Positions 23,873-31,530 of a stretch of 33,027 nucleotides of DNA are shown in pieces. Source of the DNA: Alphaproteobacteria bacterium (GTDB taxonomy: Bacteria; Pseudomonadota; Alphaproteobacteria; CAAGCB01; CAG-977); NCBI GenBank assembly GCA_021639925.1, contig JAJXEL010000004.1, forward strand, positions 1 through 33,027, given 5' to 3'. The translations under genes and the position numbers were made by a program. Position 1 is the first letter of the stretch. The number at the start of each line of letters is the position of its first letter. The notes under the pieces were generated by a model. That model saw only the letters and a list, made by a program, of their open reading frames with translations, was not told the origin of the DNA and did not search any database.

Positions 23873-24008
23873 CACGCTTGCCCGTCAGCCGCTTATTCCA
23901 GTAATCCCGCGCTTCGCGGTATTCGTGCGTCTTGCGTCCGCTCTTGATTTCGTCGAACCAATGTTCCGTCAAAATCAAAAACAAAACGCGGGCGGTCGCT
24001 TTGTCCAT
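23873..24008 (-). pseudogene. Truncated ASCH-like gene fragment
   Basis: The frame from ATG 24008 encodes VLFLILTEHWFDEIKSGRKT, then HEYREARDYWNKRLTGK, clearly related to the N-terminal 40 residues of the intact ASCH gene at 22354-22629 (KWFGKIRSGEKKHEYR). After residue about 45 the similarity ends and the frame runs on into unrelated codons (to 23751) over the start of the DUF2786 gene. The remainder of the ASCH domain is absent. It looks as if the DUF2786 gene displaced the 3' part. Confidence 0.6.
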
Positions 24009-24038
24009 GTTTCACTCCTTTCATTTTCCTTGTGTCTG

Positions 24039-24064
24039 CTTAGAGCGTTTAAACGCTCTAAGCA
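24039..24064. repeat. Perfect 26-bp palindrome
   Basis: GCTTAGAGCGTTT pairs exactly with AAACGCTCTAAGC (13-bp half-sites with no spacer). It lies between the small membrane gene and the truncated ASCH gene. As RNA it would form a strong hairpin with no U tract, so it is not a standard terminator. As DNA it could be an operator or a recombination scar. Confidence 0.85.
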
Positions 24065-24077
24065 CCCATAAAGAAAA

Positions 24078-24224
24078 TCAGTCCAATTCCGCTTTGACGC
24101 GCAGTTCCGCAGTTGCGGCTTTGACGTGCTCGGTCGCCGCGATGACTTGCCTTTCAACATAAAACGTATAACCGATCAATGTCAGAGCAGAGGCAAGGCA
24201 GATATATTCAAGAGCTTTTCTCAT
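24078..24224 (-). CDS. 48-residue membrane peptide, unknown
   Basis: ATG at 24224 with AAGGA upstream, located 11 bases after the DUF3164 stop. The sequence opens MRKALEYICLASALTLIGYT, a single membrane segment (about 5-23), followed by FYVERQVIAATEHVKAATAE, a short amphipathic helix. The size and layout suggest a phage membrane peptide or a Rz-like fragment, but no family is recognised. Confidence 0.6.
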   Translation of the reverse strand: MRKALEYICLASALTLIGYTFYVERQVIAATEHVKAATAELRVKAELD

Positions 24225-24235
24225 CTGTTTTTCCT

Positions 24236-24856
24236 TCATGCTTTTGCCAAATCAACCGTTACGGCACGCCACGGAGATTCCGCCGTGTCCCGTTCGTAAA
24301 AGCGGTAATACTGCTTTGAACCGTCAATGCGGATACTGTCCGTAATTGCCTGCATTGCGCGCTGCCACGTTTCATCTTTGATGTCCAGACGACGAAGCGA
24401 CAGCAAAGCGTTGCGGTTGATTTTGCCTTCTTTATCGACCTGAAACGCGTGGTCGATCAGCGTGACAATCTCCTGACGGCTGTCCGCGCCCCATTCGTTA
24501 ATACATTCGTCAATCAGCGTTTTTGCCGTTTGAAGTTCCGCGCCGAACGTAATGTTTTCGGAAATGGCAACCTGAACCTTTTTCAGGCCGTCATATGTCT
24601 GAAACGTCATGTTTCCTTTGCGGCCGCCTTTTTTGACGCCGTACTTTTCGTCGATTAACGACAGGTAAGCGGCAATATCGTCGCCGGTGTGTCCCTTAAA
24701 CCGCGAGATCTGGTCGGACAACGCGCGGGCGTAATCCATGATTTTCTTGACCAGCTGGTCTTCCAGTTTTTCGGTCGGTTTGACAATGCTCTCGGGAACA
24801 AGGCGTCCCGCCGCGTCTTTCATGTATCCTTCTGGGATTTTCGTTTCTTTTTCCAT
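24236..24856 (-). CDS. DUF3164 protein
   Basis: 206 residues. The opening YMKDAAGRLVPESIVKPTEK and the segment MTFQTYDGLKKVQVAISENI are the DUF3164 signature; the end RAVTVDLAKA also fits. The family is found in the early region of Mu-like phages between the transposition genes and gp16-like genes. Its function is not known. AAGGAAATAAA precedes the start. Confidence 0.9.
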   Translation of the reverse strand: MEKETKIPEGYMKDAAGRLVPESIVKPTEKLEDQLVKKIMDYARALSDQISRFKGHTGDDIAAYLSLIDEKYGVKKGGRKGNMTFQTYDGLKKVQVAISENITFGAELQTAKTLIDECINEWGADSRQEIVTLIDHAFQVDKEGKINRNALLSLRRLDIKDETWQRAMQAITDSIRIDGSKQYYRFYERDTAESPWRAVTVDLAKA

Positions 24857-24909
24857 TTTATTTCCTTTCTCTGATTGGTGGTTTATAAGTCAGTAAAAAA
24901 ATCAAAAAT

Positions 24910-25203
24910 CTAAGCTGCCGGCGGAAGATCGTCATTGTTGTTTCCCTTGCTATATACCGTCCCCGGCACAACACCCAGATGACGCAGGCGAACGGCAACC
25001 GCTACGGTTTCTTTGGACAAACCTGATTTATCGGAAAGTTCTTTTTCCAAAACGGCGACTTCGTTTTTGATGCGGATCAGCTTTTTGATTTCTCTGTCCA
25101 TGATTGACGGCGGAATAAATCCCTGCGGTTCTTGGCCGTATTCACGGGTCAACGAGGAAATCACGCCGAAAATCTGTTGGGATAAGGTAGAGTTTAAAGG
25201 CAT
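24910..25203 (-). CDS. Unknown early protein with helical core
   Basis: 97 residues. The central part (MDREIKKLIRIKNEVAVLEK) is a coiled-coil-like helix, followed by SGLSKETVAVAVRLRHLGVV, which reads as a helix-turn-helix. The C-terminal tail is unstructured and proline-rich. It follows the small HTH gene by one base and is preceded by AAGGAG. No family is recognised. Confidence 0.6.
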   Translation of the reverse strand: MPLNSTLSQQIFGVISSLTREYGQEPQGFIPPSIMDREIKKLIRIKNEVAVLEKELSDKSGLSKETVAVAVRLRHLGVVPGTVYSKGNNNDDLPPAA

Positions 25204-25204
25204 T

Positions 25205-25522
25205 TCATTCTCCTTTTTTAAAGTGAGGACAGCCGTTGCGGCAGGCTTTATAAAGAGCCACGCGTTGCGGATTAACGGCGGAAAATTTTTGTTTTTGGTA
25301 ACGAATGCAACGGTCGACGGAGAGCTCGCCCAAGACCGGGCAAATCAGCAAAGCGTTTTTAAAGCATCCGTTAAACGTGCGTTCAACGGCACTTAAATCA
25401 CCCGCATAGCGTCCTTTTAAAACAAGGCTGATCGTCGCGGCGGAATAGCCCATTTCTTTGGCGACTTTGGCTTGGGAAGTCTTGGCGCATTCGGCTTTTA
25501 ATTCGGAAATCCAATCAGTCAT
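25205..25522 (-). CDS. Small HTH regulator with cysteine motif
   Basis: 105 residues. The N-terminal XRE-type HTH is about residues 15-40 (SQAKVAKEMGYSAATISLVL). The C-terminal part contains CPVLGELSVDRCIRYQKQKF and ALYKACRNGCPHFK, a four-cysteine pattern recurring in early-region regulators of Mu-like prophages (cysteines near 61, 71, 94 and 98). A metal site is plausible but not proven. It overlaps the preceding gene by eight bases. Confidence 0.72.
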   Translation of the reverse strand: MTDWISELKAECAKTSQAKVAKEMGYSAATISLVLKGRYAGDLSAVERTFNGCFKNALLICPVLGELSVDRCIRYQKQKFSAVNPQRVALYKACRNGCPHFKKGE

Positions 25523-26102
25523 CGCTTGCCTCCTGCTGCCAGACGATCTTTTGCAAATTCGGATCGAATACGGTTTTTAATCGCTGGATCATCGGAGCGC
25601 GCGGCCCCGTGTAACGTGAAGCGATGAAACAATAAAGACCGTCTTTTTCCCGTCGCAGGTATCCTGCCTTACACAAAGTTTTCGCATAGGCTTTTGCCGT
25701 TAATATCGAAACCGGCGTTTCTTCGGTTGACGCCGTAACAGATAAATCCGTATAGCTGAACTTTTTTAAAATGCGCATGGCGTGCCACATCTGTTGCGTT
25801 CCGTTTCCTAATGTTGACAGTTCTCCTTTGGAATTCACGTTCGGGGCATTTACTCCGACGTCTTTTGCCAATTTGAAAATCGTCGGTGTTTTTACATCGC
25901 CTTCCGTCGCTTTAACAACATATCCGCCAGCGACAAGAGCGCGGAGATACGTTCTTAGAGTTTCCCGCTTTAAATCGCTGAAACTGTTTGTCAAACCGGT
26001 TAAAGTAAATCCGTCTTTATTTGACCTGATCGCTTCCCACATTGCTTGGCGACCACTTGGATTTTTAGCTTTCATGCGCAGGTGTATCGGTTTATTTGCC
26101 AT
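25515..26102 (-). CDS. Two-domain winged-helix-like protein
   Basis: 195 residues from ATG 26102, which overlaps the MuB stop (TGATG). The two halves look alike: residues about 17-65 (RQAMWEAIRSNKDGFTLTGL) and about 102-152 (TQQMWHAMRILKKFSYTDL), each followed by a helix with TLRTYLRALVAGGYV or AYAKTLCKAGYLRR. This suggests an internally duplicated winged helix domain. Such proteins follow MuB in several Mu-like phages; the role is unknown and DNA binding is likely. Confidence 0.65.
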   Translation of the reverse strand: MANKPIHLRMKAKNPSGRQAMWEAIRSNKDGFTLTGLTNSFSDLKRETLRTYLRALVAGGYVVKATEGDVKTPTIFKLAKDVGVNAPNVNSKGELSTLGNGTQQMWHAMRILKKFSYTDLSVTASTEETPVSILTAKAYAKTLCKAGYLRREKDGLYCFIASRYTGPRAPMIQRLKTVFDPNLQKIVWQQEASDD

Positions 26103-26845
26103 CACAGCCCCGCTTTCCGTGCCATCGGAGGCACGCCTGTGAAGAAATCGCGCTGATAATCAGCCGAACCGACTGTTTTCAACCCTTTTGTCGTTGCAAA
26201 TTCACGCACGCGGTCAAGGTTGACACAAACTCGGCGGACGGATCCCGCACTTTCTTTTAAGATTTTTTCACATAAATCCTGCTCTACCGTAACGCCGTTC
26301 GCATACAATTTAGCCAGATGTTTAACGTCGTCGATTGACGCCGGTTGCGCCGCCACCCAGTCAAGCATACGCCCGTGGACACGTTCCCACTTTTGAAGCT
26401 TGACCGGCATTGCTTCTTCGCCGATCAAAATGATTGTGGCCTGCGAACTTTCGTAAATATCGCGTACAACTTCAATCATACGCTTTTGAACCAAGAAATC
26501 CGCTTCATCTATGATTAAAGGACGTTGGGAAAGTGAGAGTTCTTCGCCGATCTGATCCATCATGTCGGGAATTGTGTAAGCCGGCTGAATGCCCATTTCA
26601 CCCAAAATCGAAGCGCAGAGCTTTTTCGGCGTCCAAACGCTTTTGACTTGGACGTGATAGGCTTTGTGCTTGTTCGCCGCGTAAATTGCCGCGAACGTCT
26701 TGCCATACCCCGAAAATCCGTAAAAAGTCGCCATGCCGGGCAATCCGTAATCGCGGTTTTTGACGCGATAGACCAGCTCGTTCAATAACGCGACATTGCG
26801 AAGCGGGGCTATAGTGTTCTTGACAGTTTCATTCATTTTTGTCAT
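26102..26845 (-). CDS. MuB-like transposition ATPase
   Basis: 247 residues. Walker A is GFSGYGKT (43-50) and Walker B is PLIIDEAD with D113 and E114. Later elements ILIGEEAMPVKLQKWERVHG (sensor-like) and RRVCVNLDRV match the AAA+ family of MuB and related TnsC-like proteins. MuB binds target DNA and activates MuA. It follows the transposase as in Mu, separated by about 50 bp. AAGGAAGA precedes the ATG. Confidence 0.94.
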   Translation of the reverse strand: MTKMNETVKNTIAPLRNVALLNELVYRVKNRDYGLPGMATFYGFSGYGKTFAAIYAANKHKAYHVQVKSVWTPKKLCASILGEMGIQPAYTIPDMMDQIGEELSLSQRPLIIDEADFLVQKRMIEVVRDIYESSQATIILIGEEAMPVKLQKWERVHGRMLDWVAAQPASIDDVKHLAKLYANGVTVEQDLCEKILKESAGSVRRVCVNLDRVREFATTKGLKTVGSADYQRDFFTGVPPMARKAGL

Positions 26846-26894
26846 TCTTCCTTTGTTTTGTGGTTGGCGGTTGTCCGAAAAGACGCCGCCTTTT

Positions 26895-28967
26895 TTATGC
26901 CGTCAGAGCCGCTTCCATTCCGAAATCCTGCGCAAAGTCCATACGCTGAATGTATTCGGGCGACTTGGAATATTCGGCAAACCAACGGCGGTCTTCGGCG
27001 GAAATGCTTTCCCCGTTTTCAATTTGTTGGCTGATAGTGACGGCCTTGCGGAACCGAGCCGCAGGCGTGTCAATATCGGCAACGGGCAGAGCGTTCTGCT
27101 CTTCCTCAAATTCTTTTAAAAATTCTTCGGTTTTTGCGGCTTCTTCTGCCGTCACGGGCGCGGCTTCGGGAGCGGGTAAAGCAGGTTGCCCTAATGCTTC
27201 GCGAAATCCTATCTCGCGTTCTTCATTACGCTTCAGCTGCCCGATCAGTCGCTGATGTGCTTTGTGTTGCGCTGCGCTGATTGGCATATATGCTTTTTTG
27301 TTACCTTCCCAGACCGCCACACAAATCAACCGTCCCGGAACACGCCGCATATCCAGCTCGCGTACCCATACTTTCAGCGGATTATGTATATCAAACCCGA
27401 CGGCGACTTCTTCATCATGATAATGGGTCAGCAATGGTGAAGTGTATGTATTGTCAAAAATGCTGACGGTACAACGCAGGCATTTGCGAATTTCAAACGG
27501 GCGTACCAAATCGTCAGTTTCTGCAGGCGTTAGGGTTTCCGGCCTGAAATCAGGGTATTCCGGATTACCGCGATCCCACATTTCATTCGGCGTCATGTGA
27601 CGTTTTTTACCGGTTTCGGGATCATTGATGATTGGCAAAGAAGAATGAGGACGGTTGTTGTATGCCTCCAAACAACGATCACAATATGCAACAAAGCCTT
27701 GCCAATCCGGTAAAGTTTTACTGCGTCCGTCTTCTTTGATTTCACGTTTAACCAGTTTGTAAACTTTTTGCCTGGCTTCCGGATCCATTGCCTCTCCCAT
27801 GTAGGTCGGCAAACGCTTTGCCGCACGTACCCAGATTGACTGATGCAGTCGTTCAATCTGGCCGCGCGCTTGGGAATTGTAAGCAATGCTGTTCTTTTTC
27901 GTGATGCCCAAACGGGCGCAAAACATATCAATAACTGTATTGTTGAAGCCTTTGCCGTTATCAACGTAAAAGATATCCGGGACGCCGTTTGTCATAACGG
28001 CATGGCGCATCGCATCCATGACGGAAGTTGTCGATTCCGATATATTTAAGCTGAAGCCGACGGCTTTTCTGGAATAAATATCAATAACGGTTGTTACTTC
28101 AGGACGATAAGGCTTTCCATGTATCGGATTTGCAATGGTGGCATCAAATGTATGGCCGTCCGAAGAATATATCGCTCCCGGCCACAGATTTGATGTATCC
28201 CGCGCTACATAAGCTCTGAAAGCCTTTCCTTCCCGCGCCCAAACCCGCCCTTTGTTCGCCAGCAGTTTGCCGATTTTATTCAAATAAAACTTTGCCTGAC
28301 GATACGTCGGTGCGATTGACGGATAATCTTCCCGCATATCCTCTAAGGCTGATTGCAAACTTGGTTTTTGCGGCCGAAAATAGTATTTCGAAAATAATTT
28401 GAACCATTCGGGAGCAACGATCTGTTCATCTTTCGCAGGGGTGGGCATCAACCCTTTTAAGCCCGCCGTTTCACGCAGTTTGTACCAGTTAAACAAGCTG
28501 GCGCGGGAAAGTTTGACCGTTTCGCCGGCCTTTGCGTTTGCTTTTCGGATCAGTTCGATGAAAGACGGTTCCAACGTTCCGTTTTTCAGTCCGTTTAAAA
28601 CGGCTTTAATCGCGTTGTTTTTCCCGCACGTTACCGCCAGATTGTCAATCGCGTCCAAAACCGCCGCTCGCGCTTCAGCCGTTTCACGCTGCCAGGCTTT
28701 GGCTTCGGATAAATCGGCATCGTCGGGACGTTCGATCACAGCCTTTGACCGACGTTCCGGAACGCTTGACAATGAACGGCGCGCCAATTCTTCTTTGGCT
28801 TTGGCCGGTAAACTCGATACGTTGTATTCTTTGCCGCCGCCGCGACCGCAACGGGGACGCGATTGCCAGTTTTCGCGGGCGGCTTTTTCAATAATGTTTT
28901 TCTTGGCGGACGGAATATCCGGTAATTTCAGATCGGCCAGTTCCTGAGCAGAAAACCATTCTTTCAT
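26895..28967 (-). CDS. MuA-like DDE transposase
   Basis: 690 residues, close to MuA (663). The N-terminal domain (2-60, WFSAQELADLKLPDIPSAKK) is the Mu enhancer-binding HTH. The catalytic core spans about 260-420, with the acidic triad visible as D270 (YSSDGHTFD), D336 (YVDNGKGFNN) and E372 (GQIERLHQ). A beta-barrel domain follows, with VAVGFDIHNP (521-530) and LKVWVREL. The C-terminal 100 residues should contact MuB. It is the third functional element of the early operon and joins phage ends to target DNA. Confidence 0.96.
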   Translation of the reverse strand: MKEWFSAQELADLKLPDIPSAKKNIIEKAARENWQSRPRCGRGGGKEYNVSSLPAKAKEELARRSLSSVPERRSKAVIERPDDADLSEAKAWQRETAEARAAVLDAIDNLAVTCGKNNAIKAVLNGLKNGTLEPSFIELIRKANAKAGETVKLSRASLFNWYKLRETAGLKGLMPTPAKDEQIVAPEWFKLFSKYYFRPQKPSLQSALEDMREDYPSIAPTYRQAKFYLNKIGKLLANKGRVWAREGKAFRAYVARDTSNLWPGAIYSSDGHTFDATIANPIHGKPYRPEVTTVIDIYSRKAVGFSLNISESTTSVMDAMRHAVMTNGVPDIFYVDNGKGFNNTVIDMFCARLGITKKNSIAYNSQARGQIERLHQSIWVRAAKRLPTYMGEAMDPEARQKVYKLVKREIKEDGRSKTLPDWQGFVAYCDRCLEAYNNRPHSSLPIINDPETGKKRHMTPNEMWDRGNPEYPDFRPETLTPAETDDLVRPFEIRKCLRCTVSIFDNTYTSPLLTHYHDEEVAVGFDIHNPLKVWVRELDMRRVPGRLICVAVWEGNKKAYMPISAAQHKAHQRLIGQLKRNEEREIGFREALGQPALPAPEAAPVTAEEAAKTEEFLKEFEEEQNALPVADIDTPAARFRKAVTISQQIENGESISAEDRRWFAEYSKSPEYIQRMDFAQDFGMEAALTA

Positions 28968-29428
28968 AACCGCCTCCTTATTCTGACCGGCGAGGCTTTT
29001 TCTAATTCTTTAAGCTGTTTTTTCTTTAAAGCGATCTCTTGCTGTAAACGTCCGCGTTCGGCGAGCAAGGCTTCTTCCCCGAACAACACGGTATAACCTT
29101 CGTCTGCCAATAATTCGTCCCAAGCCCAGCCCGCCTTTGCAACCCGAACGAGGACGATAAAGCGATACAAAGGAATTTGATGGAGCTCGTTGGCTTCGCT
29201 GGAATAGTTATCCAGCATCGCTTTGCTAAATGACGGGCAATCCATAGCCTCCGACATTTCAGCGGCGATTTGTTCGCGGCTTTTAGGGCTCTCTTTCAGG
29301 ATCAAGGACACCAAACGTTTGATTTTGCCGCTCAAATCAACGGTGTGGGAGATCACCGGCGGTCGGCGAACAGGATAGATCTGTTCGAATAAATCAAGCG
29401 TCTGTGTGTCCTTGAATCTTTTCGACAT
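28964..29428 (-). CDS. Unknown early protein upstream of the transposase
   Basis: 154 residues from ATG 29428 (MSKRFKDTQTLDLFEQI). I chose this because TAAGG precedes it and the upstream opening overlaps the previous gene. The segment SREQIAAEMSEAMDCPSFSK (about 51-70 of this form) reads as a helix-turn-helix. The C-terminal third is a basic coiled coil (GRLQQEIALKKKQLKELE). It overlaps the MuA start by four bases. Possibly a DNA-binding partner of transposition, but this is inference. Confidence 0.6.
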   Translation of the reverse strand: MSKRFKDTQTLDLFEQIYPVRRPPVISHTVDLSGKIKRLVSLILKESPKSREQIAAEMSEAMDCPSFSKAMLDNYSSEANELHQIPLYRFIVLVRVAKAGWAWDELLADEGYTVLFGEEALLAERGRLQQEIALKKKQLKELEKASPVRIRRRL

Positions 29429-29438
29429 CGCTTTAACC

Positions 29439-29774
29439 TTAAAATTCTTTAATCCTGTGAGCTTCCCCGACATCAATCCGCATACTGCCGTCAGACGACA
29501 CCCAATGTGACATCGGGAATTTGTAACCGCATAAAACTAAACGGGCGGCTTTATACGCTTCTTTGAAAGTTGCTTTCGTTACTTTGGAAAAGATAAAGGC
29601 CGTTTCATAAACCGTTTGAGCAATATCGGGGGCGTTTTTCCAAATATGATCCGGCGCAGTATTAGCACACATACAAAAATCGCCGTCACAACCACGCCAC
29701 ATCATTATTGAACCGTCTGTATTTGACTTAATAAAAGGATCGAAATCTCTGTCCGTTCGTTTAAAAATAGGCAT
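29439..29774 (-). CDS. Unknown early protein
   Basis: 111 residues. GGAGAATGAATA precedes the ATG, which overlaps the stop of the previous gene (TAATG). Features include MMWRGCDGDFCMCANTAPDH with three cysteines, and MSHWVSSDGSMRIDVGEAH. No known domain is evident. Composition is moderately AT-rich. Confidence 0.55.
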   Translation of the reverse strand: MPIFKRTDRDFDPFIKSNTDGSIMMWRGCDGDFCMCANTAPDHIWKNAPDIAQTVYETAFIFSKVTKATFKEAYKAARLVLCGYKFPMSHWVSSDGSMRIDVGEAHRIKEF

Positions 29775-30085
29775 TATTCATTCTCCGTTAATTGCGAAAT
29801 CAGCAGATTTTCGATGAAACTGCGGGCTTCTTTATAAGAAGGGAAATAATGCTGTTCTGTCTTGTGGCACTTCTTAATCCCGCCCGAAACCGGTATAACG
29901 TTCACGTCGTATTCGGTAATGCCGATAATGTCATTGAATCCAAAATCTATTTCCAGGCGCTCCAAAATAATGGCCTGATAATCGCCGCTCTTAGCCATCT
30001 CTTTCAGTTCTTTGGCTCGGCAAATAAACGGAAATCCGCTGCACTGATAATCCAAAATATTGGACGATATGTACGTTTTAACCAT
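29774..30085 (-). CDS. Unknown early protein
   Basis: 103 residues from ATG 30085 (MVKTYISSNILDYQC), preceded by GGAGGATAAA, which is why I prefer it to in-frame starts further upstream. It is a compact alpha/beta-looking protein: ILERLEIDFGFNDIIGITEY is followed by NVIPVSGGIKKC and a helix (PSYKEARSFIENLLI). No family is recognised. Confidence 0.55.
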   Translation of the reverse strand: MVKTYISSNILDYQCSGFPFICRAKELKEMAKSGDYQAIILERLEIDFGFNDIIGITEYDVNVIPVSGGIKKCHKTEQHYFPSYKEARSFIENLLISQLTENE

Positions 30086-30099
30086 TTTATCCTCCATGT

Positions 30100-30381
30100 T
30101 TAAGCTGCTTTGTCGTTTTGACATTGCCGAAAAATACGAATCCCTTTATATTGATTAAGTCTTGAACGTTTACGGCTTCCGTCTGCATTAAAGCGGCTAG
30201 GCCAAAGTTGGCAGGCAGGAATGCCTAAAAACTCGGAAATGGCCTCTTCTGCAGCGGGAAACGGAGCTGTCAGGGCTTTTGAACAAGCACGGCTTGATAA
30301 ACCGGCTTTTAATGAAAGGCTTTTTAAGGTCATTCCTTTGCGAAGGATCATGCACTTAATTCTGACGGCTCTGATGTCCAT
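30100..30381 (-). CDS. ner: Ner-like DNA-binding regulator
   Basis: About 93 residues from ATG 30381 (MDIRAVRIKCMILRKGMTL), supported by AGAGAGGT upstream; longer in-frame openings reach into the promoter region. The core LKSLSLKAGLSSRACSKALT and FLGIPACQLWPSRFNADGSR match Mu Ner, which carries LSALSRQFGYAPTTLANAL and WPSRY. Ner represses early transcription from Pe and Pc after the first phase. First gene of the early operon. Confidence 0.9.
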   Translation of the reverse strand: MDIRAVRIKCMILRKGMTLKSLSLKAGLSSRACSKALTAPFPAAEEAISEFLGIPACQLWPSRFNADGSRKRSRLNQYKGIRIFRQCQNDKAA

Positions 30382-30402
30382 AACTTCTTGACCTCTCTGG
30401 TG

Positions 30403-30428
30403 AACCGACTCTGCCAAGTCGGTTTTTT
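30403..30428 (+). terminator. Intrinsic terminator-like hairpin in the ner leader
   Basis: AACCGACT (30403-30410) pairs with AGTCGGTT (30417-30424) with a 6-base loop, followed by TTTT on the plus strand. It could stop plus-strand transcripts from entering the immunity region. In the minus-strand ner transcript it forms a hairpin about 22 bases before the start codon. Confidence 0.5.
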
Positions 30429-30457
30429 CTGGGGGGTTAAATTCAACTTGTAGAATT

Positions 30458-30486
30458 AACATATCCAGTTTTGTGGACAATGTCAA
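30458..30486 (-). promoter_or_regulatory. Early promoter Pe
   Basis: On the minus strand TTGACA (30486-30481) and TATGTT (30463-30458) are separated by exactly 17 bp, a near-ideal sigma70 promoter that would fire into ner, MuA and MuB. A copy of AATGTCAAC overlaps the -35 (30479-30487), and a second lies at 30525-30533. Confidence 0.75.
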
Positions 30487-30514
30487 CCATAAAACTGGCG
30501 TAACTGTTCTTTAT

Positions 30515-30552
30515 TATCAATTATAATGTCAACATATTGATTTTAATTGATA
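30515..30552. promoter_or_regulatory. Operator candidate between ner and the repressor
   Basis: TATCAATTA (30515-30523) and TAATTGATA (30544-30552) form a perfect 9-bp inverted repeat with 20 bases between. A TATAAT on the plus strand (30522-30527) lies inside it, so binding would affect the repressor promoter. The repressor and Ner are the obvious ligands. Confidence 0.5.
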
Positions 30553-30583
30553 AAATTAAAGCGTTACGGATTTTGGGAAAACA

Positions 30584-31039
30584 ATGAAAAACGTAACAGA
30601 ACAAACTGACAACTATAACGATTTCGCAGATCGTCTATCTTCTGAAATCTTAAAAAATTATCGGTCTGTTAGAGCTTTTGCTTTAGAAAACGGAATAAAT
30701 CCGTCCACAATGGCTTTGTACGCAACGGGGCAAAGCGAACCCACGCGTCCAGTATTATGTATAATCGCAAAAGCATTAAATGTTTCTTTAGACTGGTTGG
30801 CTACGGGCGAAGGCATGCCGGAGAAAGATAATCTTGATGAAATGGTAAAAGATATCAAAGTTGATGCGGATTTAATGGCTGAAATTGTTAAAGTCGTTAA
30901 TGAATACCTTGATTCGCTTGATCGTGAACTGCCGCCTGAAAAACTCGGAAAAATTTACGCTTATCTTTATAATTACTGCCACAAAGACGAGCCGGTACGC
31001 CGCGACAACATTATCAGCTTAATCGACATTGCAGGATAA
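30584..31039 (+). CDS. Phage repressor (XRE-type HTH)
   Basis: 151 residues. The HTH is about residues 28-60 (VRAFALENGINPSTMALYAT), and NVSLDWLATGEGMPE is the typical end of phage CI-like HTH domains. The C-terminal part is helical without an S24 peptidase motif (no Ser-Lys dyad is seen), so induction by self-cleavage is unlikely. It diverges from ner, as Mu c does. GGGAAAAC precedes the ATG. Confidence 0.88.
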   Translation: MKNVTEQTDNYNDFADRLSSEILKNYRSVRAFALENGINPSTMALYATGQSEPTRPVLCIIAKALNVSLDWLATGEGMPEKDNLDEMVKDIKVDADLMAEIVKVVNEYLDSLDRELPPEKLGKIYAYLYNYCHKDEPVRRDNIISLIDIAG

Positions 31040-31052
31040 AACTTTAGTATAG

Positions 31053-31083
31053 TTTCTCCGTCGTTTTAATAACAACGGAGAAA
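31053..31083 (+). promoter_or_regulatory. Hairpin sequestering the ribosome site of the following gene
   Basis: TTTCTCCGT (31053-31061) pairs with ACGGAGAAA (31075-31083), and the stem extends inward with one mismatch. The 3' arm holds the only Shine-Dalgarno-like GGAG for the gene starting at 31089. Translation of that gene may therefore be regulated by RNA structure or coupled to the upstream repressor. Confidence 0.55.
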
Positions 31084-31088
31084 AAATT

Positions 31089-31436
31089 ATGAATAAAAAC
31101 CTTGAACACATTAAAGAAATGCTTAGATCTGCGCCGAAAAAGAAGCGGAAGATTCTATATATCGGGTTAACTTTTCTTGTTGTTTCAATAACAGTTTTTT
31201 TGTTTTTAAGGGAAAACGGTAATTATTCATGCCGTATTTCCTTAAAACAAAAAGAATTTTTAAAAGCCCGTATTGAGCAAATAGCAGATACCGGAAAAAT
31301 AAGCGAATATATGCTTTACCGACATCTTAAAGGGCGTTTAAAATATGAAACAATAAGCAAAATGCCATGTAGTGACTTTAATGCGGCGACGGAATTTTTA
31401 GACAACTATGAGGAACGAATAAAATCAGATAAATAG
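31089..31436 (+). CDS. Small single-pass membrane protein, unknown
   Basis: 115 residues. A basic N-terminus (APKKKRKILYI) precedes one membrane helix (about residues 22-40, LYIGLTFLVVSITVFLFL). A soluble tail rich in lysine and glutamate follows, with LKQKEFLKARIEQIADTG. It is cotranscribed with the repressor, so it is likely expressed in the lysogen. Superinfection exclusion is a possible role by position, with no motif to support it. Confidence 0.65.
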   Translation: MNKNLEHIKEMLRSAPKKKRKILYIGLTFLVVSITVFLFLRENGNYSCRISLKQKEFLKARIEQIADTGKISEYMLYRHLKGRLKYETISKMPCSDFNAATEFLDNYEERIKSDK

Positions 31437-31456
31437 TTGGTCTAAAAATAAATGTC

Positions 31457-31502
31457 AAAATACCGGACTGAGTCTAAAAAGCTCGAAGTCCGGTATTTTT
31501 TT
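31457..31502 (+). terminator. Terminator of the immunity operon
   Basis: A 13-bp stem (AAAATACCGGACT at 31457-31469 with AGTCCGGTATTTT at 31487-31499) followed by T residues on the plus strand. It lies just after the membrane protein gene and closes the repressor transcript. Confidence 0.85.
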
Positions 31503-31530
31503 AAGATGCTTTAAAATTCCTTTTAATCCG

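Noticed and set aside
31089..31436. Repressor-linked toxin-antitoxin pair
   Set aside because: The second gene is a single-pass membrane protein with no toxin motif, and the repressor resembles phage regulators.
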